Origin: Diphasiastrum complanatum
Lineage: Eukaryota > Streptophyta > Lycopodiopsida > Lycopodiales > Lycopodiaceae
Assembly (NCBI GenBank): GCA_029204225.1
Contig: CM055095.1
Coordinates: 38,280,597-38,344,596 of the forward strand
Length of the DNA: 64,000 nt
Direction: 5' to 3'
Shown here: positions 12,116 to 21,854 of the stretch, in pieces
How the letters are laid out: each line of letters opens with the position of its first letter
Position numbering within the stretch: position 1 is the first letter of the stretch
Made by a program: the position numbers and the translations under genes
The notes under the pieces: model-generated
Database searches by the model: none
The model's input: only the letters and a program-made list of their open reading frames with translations
Told to the model about the DNA's origin: nothing

Positions 12116-12356
12116 GCCACGTGTCACGCCGTTTACCCACAAAGCTAAAAGACGAAAATCCTCCCCTTACGGAACTTTATACTTTAGTCCTCTGCGGGTC
12201 GCGGTGGCCTCCCCGGGGGAGAAAACTGGGCCCCGAGGGGCCAGGGTGCATGAACCCGCAGAGGACTTATAACAGCCACATGCTGAGGTCGTGGCTGTGC
12301 TCTGCCACAGAAAGAGGTGTGAGTAAGGATGCAGCACTCACGTTGCGACACGTGGC
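12116..12356 (+). promoter_or_regulatory. Likely proximal promoter of the CDF gene: paired ABRE/G-box sites and an inverted repeat
   Basis: GCCACGTGTC at 12,116-12,125 and its exact reverse complement GACACGTGGC at 12,347-12,356 are ABRE/G-box type sites for bZIP or bHLH factors. Between them, perfect 14-bp arms (12,186-12,199 and 12,254-12,267, core TCCTCTGCGGG) face each other, and the right arm runs into TTATAA. The region is GC-rich compared with its surroundings. The transcription start is not visible; promoter function is inferred from motif type and position. Confidence 0.55.
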
Positions 12357-12461
12357 AGTAGTGGTTGCTGCACCTCGTGGGTCTTTTGCTTTTTGCCTTT
12401 ATGCCTTTGAAGTTTTCTCACGGACGCGAAAGCCCTGCTTCAATCGGGTTTAGTTTCCGGG

Positions 12462-12473
<12 letters not shown>

Positions 12474-12499
<26 letters not shown>
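12474..12499 (+). repeat. (CT)n tract in the presumed 5' leader of the CDF gene
   Basis: CT-dinucleotide run about 500 bp before the start codon. Pyrimidine tracts are common near plant transcription starts and in leaders. The functional role is not shown. Confidence 0.85.
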
Positions 12500-12501
<2 letters not shown>

Positions 12502-12556
12502 TCCTTTCCCTTTCTCTTTCGCCCTTTTTTTCCCCCCTTTTGAGAGCTCGCTGGCT

Positions 12557-12697
12557 ATGGCGTCACCGTCTCTCTTTCTTTATGTTCGCTTTATTAGCAG
12601 AGCTGCTTCGTCCTTTTATCAGTTTCTGCTTTTGATGACACATATGTTATCTTCTGCTTCTGCCTCTGCTTCTGCTGCTGCTGCTGCTGGTGTTTAA
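12557..12697 (+). other. Upstream ORF (46 codons) in the presumed CDF leader
   Basis: ATG at 12,557 with G at +4 opens a 46-codon frame ending TAA 12,695-12,697. It begins MASPSLFLYV, has a hydrophobic middle and a Ser/Ala-rich tail encoded by (TCTGCT)n/(GCT)n. It ends 300 bp before the CDF start. If it is on the mature mRNA it could reduce CDF translation. It could equally lie upstream of the true cap site or in a leader intron. Confidence 0.4.
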
Positions 12698-12997
12698 GTA
12701 GCTCTTATCAACTGATCTCTGTGTTTTTAGTCTTGTAGTATCATCTCTTTGTGTCTGTCTTTTGCCTGTCTATCCGGATAGTGGAATGTCGTATCTGTTT
12801 AGATACGTCTCCTGGTGCCGCTGAGGATAAGGATCGCTGATTGTGTTTGAGTTGAAGCTTTTGGATCGCAATTCATCATCTTCTTGTTGCTGTTCTTCTT
12901 CTTTAGGCCTGCTTTTGGAAGATGATTTGCGTTTGCCAGGGTGGAGTTTTTTGAGCTAGTTTGAGGGATTGCAGCTTTGGGAAGAGGTGGTGTGACC

Positions 12998-15007
12998 ATG
13001 TGTAAGGATGAGCAGCAGATCGGTGAGGAGCAAGTAGCGGAAGGGGTAGGGAGTCTCATTGGTGGGCAGGATCCTGGCATTAAGCTGTTCGGTAGGGTGA
13101 TTTCTGCTCTAAATAGTTCGGAGAATGATGAATCAGGTGACCTGAGTGGTTCTGAGAACGAAGAACCGATGTATCCGCGGACAGAATTCGATCATTCTTC
13201 TAAGGTTTGTAGAATTAAGCTTTTGTACGAGAAAGAAAAAGCTGGAAGATGTTGAATTTCTTATGCTCTGATTTTTTTCTTTGGATCTTCCTTTATTTCG
13301 TGACGTTCCATTCGGGTTCGATCATCTCTTAACCGGAGAATTTGTTTCTAAAAGTAAATTTTCTGTTGTTTGCAGGAGGCGGTTCTGGCACAGCAGGTGG
13401 ATGAAGATCGTGTGTCTACTTGGGTTACAGATGAGCTGGGAAGTTCATCGGGTAGCTACAGTGGATGCGAAGATGAGAAAACATTCGGCGAGAATTCAAG
13501 GCAGGCCAATCCATCCTGTGGATCGCAAGGAAAGCCAATTGTTAGCGGGCTTGGTGCGTTAGAGTTGCCAGCAGAAATCGAGAGGGAGCAGCACCCAGCA
13601 ACCAAATCATCGGAGGAAACCACGCCGCGGAAACCCGACAAGCCAGTGCCATGCCCCCGATGCGACAGTCTAGACACAAAATTCTGCTACTTCAACAATT
13701 ACAACGTGAATCAGCCTCGCCATTTCTGCAAGCAGTGTCAAAGGTATTGGACAGCAGGTGGGACTCTACGCAACGTGCCAGTGGGCGCCGGCCGGCGGAA
13801 GCATAAACATTCATCTCTACAGCATCAGCATCAGCAACAAGTTCCCTTTGATTGCTTCACTGTGAGACGAACCGAAGCAGACTCAGCCCAGCAGCTCCTT
13901 CCGTCTTCCCTTCCACAGATGGGCCATCAATCCACTCAGCCATTCCATCCCATTCTTCCTGCGGACAGGTTCTTACATAGCAGCCCAACGGCAACAAGCA
14001 CCATCACTACCTTCAAGCAAGACAATCCGTGTCCAGGCAACAACAACAAATCATCATCAGCATTTCAGCTAAAAAGCACGGATCAAGCAATGACAATGGG
14101 ACAAGCAAAAGAGGCCGGTGCAGGAGCATACGTTGATTCTGTTCCCAAGCTTCAGAGCATGCATTCTCGCAGCACCATCTCCAGCGAGGTGAGCAACGGC
14201 AATATGCAAGAAGAAACGGCAAGAACGGCAAAACAAGGCAAATGCGCGGAAGAATGTCAGTCCGGATCTTCCCTCTCTGCTTTTTCCGTGTTGGATCGTA
14301 AAGAGGAAGAGCAGCTGCCCATGCCCATGCCCATACCCATACCTTCGCCAACTGACCCCTCAGGGTGGCAAAAACCCGGAGTGACGGAAGCAGCAGCCGG
14401 ATGGGTGAACGCCGCTGCCCCCTATGGCTTCTTCAATGGTGCCTGGCCTCCTCCCCCTTACGTCTTCAATCCTGGCTGGTCGGCCTTCCCTCAATCCCAT
14501 GTTCCTGCTTCCTACTACAATCCAACTGCTGCTGCCGCCGCCGCTGCTGCTGCGCCCCCAGCCCAGATGCTGCTGGGCTTTCCCTGGTGCCATCCATCCA
14601 TGTGGGCTCCGGGGGGTTGGAGTGCTCCACCAGTATGGACCCCCACGATGCCATGGGAAGCAGCAGCTGCAGCCGTTGCAGCAGCTGCTGCTGCAGCTGC
14701 AGCATCCGCCATCTCCACTGGCAGCTCCCTGGGGAAGCACCCCCGGGATCGGCAGATGCTTCCGGAAGGCAGGATCGAGGGGCCGCTATGGCTGCCCAAA
14801 ACTCTTAGGATGGATGATCAAGGAGATCAAGTGAGAAGCTCTATTCTTGCAAGCCTAGGCCTCTCTGAAACCTCCTCCCAGCTCAATTTACCAGCAAAAG
14901 GAATGCACAAATCTTTCGTTTCTGAATCTGCTGCTGCTTCTGTTGAGGGAAGGCATGACAATCCAGCAGCTACCACCAGATCAGTTGCTTTTCAGGAAAG
15001 CAATTGA
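12998..15007 (+). CDS. CDF-like: CYCLING DOF FACTOR-type transcription factor (2 exons)
   Basis: CDS join(12,998..13,204, 13,376..15,007), 612 aa. The start is ATG 12,998 in good context; the frame upstream has only a TTG. Exon 1 encodes an acidic N-terminus with the CDF motif [11 protein letters not shown] (residues about 28-38). The intron is GTTTGT...TTTGCAG. The Dof zinc finger uses C162, C165, C187 and C190 (C-x2-C-x21-C-x2-C) and includes [12 protein letters not shown]. The C-terminus has Pro/Trp-rich blocks, two Ala runs (about 14,530 and 14,660) and the CDF motif [11 protein letters not shown]...SSILASLGL (14,787-14,860). In flowering plants, CDFs bind AAAG sites and repress CONSTANS/FT; the C-terminal motifs bind FKF1/GIGANTEA and the N-terminal motif region recruits TOPLESS. 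The single intron after a short first exon fits the family. Family assignment is secure; the exact orthologue is not. Confidence 0.95.
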
Positions 15008-15975
15008 TCTGTTATAAGCTAGCTGCTATGCTAATTTTCTTCCTTCATTACCAGCTGCTGCTTCAATTGCTGAAGACTAATCTTGTGAGATGATGTACAG
15101 CAGAGACTTTGGAGTTATGTTGCTAATCTAGGATATATCCAGAAGCGTAAATCTGCTTTTGTAGCTTTGTATTGTGATATATTATTATGTATTGCAATCA
15201 AGTTTGCAACTTTTTCATGAGATTTAAACAGTCTTTTTCAAGATCTACACCGCCTTGCAATGCTCAAAAGCTTGCAAAATTTCCTATTTTGCTTACATTG
15301 AATTGTCTTACGATCTGAGATAAGAGCATGAATTGCTGTAGGTTACTGATTTGTTTGAACATCAAACTCCTAAAAATTATTACATTTTCTTATGCTAGCC
15401 ACTTGATTTGAACGCTTGGCAGGATCTTTCATGGTTACTAAGAAAACATGTTCTCCCCTCACACCACACCCTAAACCACCATGGCTGGATAGATTAGGGA
15501 ATCTACAAAAGAAAATGCCAAACTTAGACATTGTGCCCATTTTTCTTTTCTCTCTTCTTTTTGTTTATCTATTTTATTATTTTTCAAGGGTGGTTCTCTC
15601 AATGACCTTAGAGCCCCTTATCGAAACCTCTCAACATGAAGTGTTTCTTTTCACTCTAATTCACATGCATATCCTTTGGCATTACATGGAAGTGCTTATT
15701 TTAACTCTCTAATTCACATGCATATATCCCTTAGCATGAGTTGCTCAAAGCTTACGTGGCACATCCTATAGGGAACACAAGGGAGTCCAAAGGCGTGCAA
15801 GTGCTTGGCCCTCACGACATTTGAGCCACAAATTTAGGTCAATTGGGAGTGTGTGCTAAAGCTAGAGGGCGAAATAAAAGGCCTCAAATAAAGGTGGGTG
15901 TAATATGGGCAACTTTAACTCTCGAAAGGTCTTGCTCTTGCAAAAACTCTTTGGCCATATCGAGGGTTTATGTCT

Positions 15976-16063
15976 TTGGCTTGGGCCTTCCAAGGTGGAA
16001 AGGGCCTTGCCACTTACTATTGGCTTGGGCCTTCCAAGGTGGAAAGGGCCTTGCCACTTACTA
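15976..16063. repeat. Two exact tandem copies of a 44-bp unit
   Basis: The 44-bp unit (CTTGGGCCTTCC...TTGCCACTTAC) at 15,976-16,019 is repeated identically at 16,020-16,063. Each unit contains an internal inverted pair, GGGCCTTCCA / GGAAAGGGCC. A recent local duplication. Confidence 0.9.
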
Positions 16064-17690
16064 AAGATAAACATGGAAGTATGCAAAATTCCTAAAGATA
16101 GATCATGTTCTTCTAGCAATAAATAGATGTTGAGTTCTACTAAAACCTAAGGAGACAATACATTTTAGTTATATCTTGCATAAACAAATAAGTTATCATT
16201 TAAAAACAAGAAGATGCTAGCATTTTAATGCTCAATAATACATTGTACTTCTCAAGTCATATACAATGTATTCACATTCGTTTGGTTGCCAAATGTAGGG
16301 GCAACATTAGTTGCCAAGGCTAGGTGGAGATCCATGGTTTAGACTCGGACATCACATTATTTTCCACATATTCGCAAGCTTTTGTCTCAACATTTTTTGT
16401 CTTTCTCATAAATGATTGGCTAAAATTTCTAATCCCAACTTTTATTGGTCCTTTGAAGTTGAGTTTCCATCGATAACTTAGCTTGTGAGGGATTAATGCT
16501 ATATACTTTGAACATGGTTGAGTTTCCCCTCATGGTGACAACTCAGCTTTAGTGCAAAATCCTAAGTGGCCAGTTTTTGACAATGATGGGCAAGGGTTCA
16601 AACAACATAAATTTTCCTTGACCGAGGGCTTCATTGATTGGTTCTGCTCTTTGGTGCGAGCATTCATCGAGAGAATTTAGCCGCCACCTCGCAAGGAATG
16701 ACAATAATTTAGTAAGTCAATATGTTTGAAAATCAATGTGAACGTATGCATGTGAGTGTGACTTGCACCCACTTTTGGGACATGACTAGGTGAGTAATTA
16801 TGCCATAGTATTTGGCCCAAGAGCTATGCATGATGAAGTTGATGGTGTAAGACTTTGTGGTGCACTCTCTAAGATTGATTATTGCATGTCCCTTTTGTTA
16901 TGTCATTTACTAGTTTAGACATAATATTGATGTAGTAAATTGTTATTTGAGTTTATGTTAATGTATTGATGACTCCTCTCCTTTGTTGATATTTATTGCC
17001 AACTAGGGACTTTCTTATATGTATTTTGGGTCACACCTAGCGAGTAAAATGTTTTTGCCATTCTCAACCATTCTCTCTTTAAATTTGGCAAGGTACAGAG
17101 ACCATCTAGGGATAGCCACTCACTTCTCTCTTCAAATCTGGCAAGACACAAACCATCCAAAGATACCTATTTATTAATTGACATAGAACATGTATTTATT
17201 CTCTTCCAAGCAAACACTCCTCAAGTTTTGATTGCATAAGAAATTCACTTAGGCACACGTTGCATTTTGAATTAGTAATTCTTTTTAGTTGGGGGGCAAA
17301 TATCAATTGGCATTATGTTAGGCATGGTCAAAGGTATGAGGTTCCATGGTTGGGCCTTGCAATAGGCTCTTGCAAAGGATTTTCTACCAAGAAAGGCCAT
17401 TGACCTTGACCTCTATCCCCACAACTTTTTTATTAAGTTGTTTATGTAGAGAAAGTCACCTTCGAATGGGACATAGAAGAAAAAAATGTCTCTCTTGAAG
17501 ATAAATGAAAAGTATTGGGACAAGCATTTATCCTCAACACTAGGGGCCCACCTTTGCATGCCTAGGCATGGTCTTCACATACAAAACATCCATATGAGCA
17601 AATTTCATGTATTATACCATGATATCATGCACACAAAAATGCTCAACATGATCTAGTAAATCTCCTCGCAAGGACATCATACTAGTTTTT

Positions 17691-17712
17691 TGTGTGTGTG
17701 TGTGTGTGTGTG
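17691..17712. repeat. (TG)n microsatellite
   Basis: Eleven TG units following a T run. Confidence 0.9.
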
Positions 17713-18720
17713 CGTATTTCTTTGATGGATGTGAACATGCACCATCTATCAAGGGTGATTAATGCGTCTTGGTAAGCGGATGACAATATTGTCAACAATA
17801 TAAATAGTCTTTCATTGACAAACTACAATCTTCATGGAGGGCCTTCGTAGCATCTCCAAGAGAGTCAAAATTCTTATATAATAGTTTTGAATCTTTGAAA
17901 CAAAAACTCTCGTGGAAGGAAAAGCATGTTTTCCAACCATTTGTACCTTGGTTGAGAGCTTGGCTTTGGGGTTTTCCACCCAACTTTGTTTCCCATCATG
18001 TGGAGTACACTTGAAATTGTGTTGTTGATTGAAGCTCACCCATTGGGGTCATGAAATTGCTGAAGTGCTTTTGATTTATGTTAAAGATTACCATTGCTCG
18101 CCCTTCGTATGATTGAGAACAATTGTTGTCGTTCTTCAAGGACGTCAATTGAAATGTTGCTTGCCCTTTAGGGTCGTGTGCTTGTGGTTTATAGCTTGTA
18201 AATAGTGACTATAAAATGTAAATATTGCGTCCACAGTTTGTGAGTTGAAGGTAAGTATTGTGTCACACAACTAAAATAAAGGAAAACCTTTGCTTAGATT
18301 TATCATGCACACCATATTAAAGCCCATGTTTTTTGTTATGTGTTCAAATCTAACTAGAGCAGGAGTGAGACCATATGAATGTGACATGAATACCTTGAAA
18401 CTTGTAGACTATGGATAACCATTGCAATTATTTGCAACATAGGGCCCAATTGCGAATATGTTCACCTCAACAAGCAATCAAAGAGCATAGTTGATTTTGG
18501 TGAAGATGCAATAATTTTGAAAGTCGTTCTTCATACTTTGTCCAACTAGCAACGACCATGAATGGCAACCTAAGGCTCAAATGTGGGCCTTCAATTTTAA
18601 TCCAATTATCAACATGCCCCAAAGGGCAACTTTCAAACTTAGTCCAACACAATAACGACCCCACAAAGGGGATTTATATCTTCACCCACAAGCTAAGCTC
18701 TCGACATAATACACATCTAT

Positions 18721-19142
18721 GGCTCCGCTTATTTTCAGCACCCACGCGTCAGGGTGCGCCAACCAAGGAGTGTTTAAAAAAAAACTGGTTGCCTTGGTGC
18801 CACCTGTCGCCAATATTTATCCCATAATCTTTTCACGAGGATTACTTAGAGTCATTATATAACTAGACTTCTCCATTATCTTCCATGTGTGTGGTTGGGG
18901 CGTGAAGGTTCCCAGCGCCTACTGCCTGCCCGTCGACGCCAATTTGCGTTGCCCGGCGGCACCGCAGGCTGCTCAGCGCCATTTGCGCTCCCTACCCGGC
19001 GCCATTGCAGGCGCCGATTTTTTATGGGCACCGCCTGCATGGGCACTGGGGTCACGTGGCAAAAAACGGTGCGCCCAGCACCCTGGCTGGTGCACCCTGA
19101 CGCGTGCCAGCACCCGTCGGGGTGATGAAAATAAGCTGAGCC
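18721..19142. mobile_element. Mutator-type MITE (non-autonomous MULE)
   Basis: This 422-bp unit has terminal inverted repeats starting GGCTC(C/A)GCTTATTTTCA. They extend about 55 bp, with the block ACGCGTCAGGGTGC on both sides and a 14-bp indel between arms. It is flanked by a perfect 9-bp direct repeat, CACATCTAT, at 18,712-18,720 and 19,143-19,151. A 9-bp target duplication with long TIRs is the hallmark of Mutator-like elements. The GC-rich interior holds no transposase. The intact duplication suggests a fairly recent insertion. Confidence 0.9.
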
Positions 19143-19152
19143 CACATCTATG

Positions 19153-19751
19153 TGTTGGAATTCGATGCTCAGCCTCAAATTATTCAATAATGAGCATCCT
19201 GAAAAACCTAGAACAGAAGGCTCGAATTTTTGTTCAAAGGATCGAAAAATTTTGGATCGAAGTTTTTAGAATTTTTTGATATTGGATCGACTCAAAAAAT
19301 TCTATATTTTTCGAGTTAGTGTATATTTTCGATACTTGTAAATTTCGATACTGTCGGTCTAAATCCCGTTGACAATCCGCCCACTTTGTACATGCGTTAA
19401 CTGTAATGAGGTGGTTGTAATAACAACAACATAATGTAGTTGTAGATATTTTGTAAGATATTATCCTAGAATCTTCATCAGAAAAACTTCTTCTGATTAT
19501 TCGAGTTTCTGTAACAAGAGTTATCACTCTCAATAATTGTAAGCTGAAGTTATCACTTCAAGCCATTGTACTCACTATTTGATATTAATCAGAGTGCAAT
19601 TTTCAGTCCTACTAGTGTATCGATTCTTTGTGAATCTGTAAATATTTCAATTTGAACGTTCTGCTGCTAAGTGTGTGCATTTCTGATCCACGCACCAAGC
19701 TCGCTCCCAACTTCTACTCATTCCCATTGATTTACGACATGGTATCAAAGC
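19153..19751 (+). mobile_element. Copia LTR with primer-binding site
   Basis: The LTR runs from TGTTGGAATT at 19,153 to ACGACA at 19,739 (587 bp). TGGTATCAAAGC follows at 19,740-19,751, the initiator-Met primer-site type with one change. The opening resembles that of Copia D (TGTTGGA..TT.GATGCTCAG). It begins one base after the target duplication of the Mutator-type MITE. Confidence 0.75.
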
Positions 19752-21092
19752 GGGCATTCCAGTAATCTACTTCCATTGTGGATTATTGTTAGAATATCAG
19801 TAATATCCATCTTTGGTTATTCACTAGTAAAGGGCCTGCGTGCCAAATGTTACTATTTAGAGAATTAGGCCTAATGTGCCTCATGCTATTTATTGAGTCC
19901 TTACAATGTAAAACTGGCTATTTGTGAAGTGGTTAGATGTGAGGGGACAGAGACTCCTTTCTATTTCTCTCACGTTCAATATTTCTACATTGTAAGGAGA
20001 GAAAAATCTTTGATTTCTAAGTTTTGAATGTGAAGATTGCACAATGAATGGATGGGATTGGAGAATATGTTTTATTCTTCCATATCAGTTGAAACACCAA
20101 AATTCATTTACATAGTAGGTTCTTTGTTCTTTATTGCAGTCATCAGCCCTCTTTCCAACGGAAATCTAATGCTTCACCACATATTAGAGTACAACCAATT
20201 TGGAGCCGTTCACAGATGCAGCGTTGTGAGAATTCTTGAAGACCAGAAGTGAACATTCAAGAAGCAGTCGCGATCTTGATCCGACGGTCGTGAGAAGGTG
20301 AAGGCTCGTAGGCAGCTTCAGAGTAGTACAAATGTGGGTGAGCAGAAGCGCGCTTCAAACCGTGTGTAGCCGTGAAGGGCCTCCGAGGATCAAGCATGGC
20401 TGATCAATCAACCTTCATCAGTTTAGAAGAAGAAGATTCTGCCAACAGTAGTGCTTCCCTCAGGCCTGAAATCAGATGGCCAATGCGTGTGTAGGAGTTG
20501 AATGCATACATGAGAAATGGAGGCATGGCCGATGAGCAGGAGGTGCAGATGCGTGAAGCCCGATCAAGAGATGTCCAGAACACCACAGATTTAAAGAAAA
20601 TACAAAAGGATAGTCGGAGATTTCTGATTCAAAAAAGCAAATGTGAAAGAGAAGGAATCGCTCAATCTGGTTATGCCGATGGATGAAAGCCAGCCTCGAT
20701 CCGATGGAAGGAAAGTATGTGTGTGAGGCAAGTAGCCAGCGAGTCTGGACGACCGTGCACAGAAGAACAAGAAGGATGGACGCGTGAAGAAGAACGTGAA
20801 GCAAATCATCGCTCCGACTTTTTGTCGGAACTGAGCACACTATGGCAAAGGCAAAGGCATAACTTTAAAATTGATTGGTGTTATACCTAAACCCTTAGAG
20901 AGCAGATGTAGAAAATATTAAACAGAAAAATCTTGCCACCCACAATATTGAGCATGAAACTGGGACCTCTAGTAGCACTGAATGGAGGTTCTTCTACAAA
21001 GCAAAAACTTCAAAAAATGAGGAGGCCATCTGTTGTGGAGCTGAAGAATCAAGTTTCATGGCACTTCTGATAAAATTCCAGCAAGCTCACAC
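19752..21092 (+). mobile_element. Degenerate internal region downstream of the LTR; one unidentified ORF
   Basis: No recognisable Copia gag or pol follows the primer site. An ORF from ATG 20,396 encodes an acidic then basic, Arg/Glu/Lys-rich protein, 97 codons to the stop after 20,683 and interrupted by one TAG at 20,492-20,494. I do not recognise it. It may be a gag-like product of a non-autonomous element or chance. The rest is non-coding. Confidence 0.35.
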
Positions 21093-21846
21093 ATGTGGGG
21101 AATGATCCTCAAGTGTAACTTTGTGCTTAGCACATAAATTGATTCTAGATTGAATGCCAAGATCTAGTACAAAATTTTACGGCTAAATCACAATCTAGCA
21201 TTCTAAGAATCAAAGAATGATTGCTTTGAAAAACAAAAGAGAAGAAGTACAAGAATTTAATGCATTAGCATAAGCCTCTACTCGAGTTAGAGAGAGAAAG
21301 AGAGAGCAAAATTCAAGCAAATAATAGTGTAGATCCAAATTGACATGCAATAGCTTCAAAGCTTGGTTCTTCATAAAAAATTATGAGAGAATCTACATAT
21401 TTATGGAGTTTGGATAGCTCGAGGTAGAACCATCTCTCTCCAACTTTCATCCACATCTAAAAGTGAGAACTAAAGGACTAGTGACATTTGTCACTTTACA
21501 TGCATGCATTTCTACCTACTTTTACCAAGTGTCAAATTTTCAACTTAGAATTGTACAAATCATCATGCATGTGTCCAGTTCACTTTGTGCATGCCTTGCA
21601 TGTCACTATGGAACACTTACAACCATTGCATGTGATGTGCCATGAGCTTCTACAAGCCTAGTATTGACATTTCTATGTCTACATTCTATATGCAAGTTGT
21701 ATATTACCAACTAGACTTAAAGAACCCATATAGCTCGAGTTTCTTCTAGGCCTAATTTGGCATTTACAATATGGAACATCATATACACATAGGAAAAACT
21801 TTGTCAAAAGCCTAAAGTCAAGACAGATGATTTTTCATTTTTCAAC
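21093..21846 (-). mobile_element. 3' LTR of Copia copy B
   Basis: On the minus strand the pol tail is followed by AGGAGTAG and then TGTTGAAAAATG (start at 21,846). The LTR runs about 754 bp to CCCCACA at 21,093. It contains CCATAAATATG and CT-rich tracts typical of an LTR promoter/leader. Part of its outer end recurs at 705-935. No matching 5' LTR remains, because the element is truncated at its 5' end. Confidence 0.75.
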
Positions 21847-21854
21847 ACTACTCC

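Larger units (their letters stand above)
15008..18711. other. CDF 3' flank and gene-free intergenic DNA
   Basis: The first about 250 bases are the likely 3' UTR, AT-rich with ATATATTATTATG near 15,180. Beyond that I see no coding exon, RNA gene or transposon domain. Scattered short ORFs lack motifs. Contains the two small repeats listed separately. Confidence 0.5.

Noticed and set aside
11750-12148. Arg-Glu repeat ORFs
   Set aside because: Translations of the (GA)n microsatellite; no start context, homology or splice support.
14360-14740. Minus-strand Ser/Cys/Gly-rich ORFs opposite the CDF gene
   Set aside because: These are shadows of alanine and proline codon runs in exon 2 of the CDF gene.
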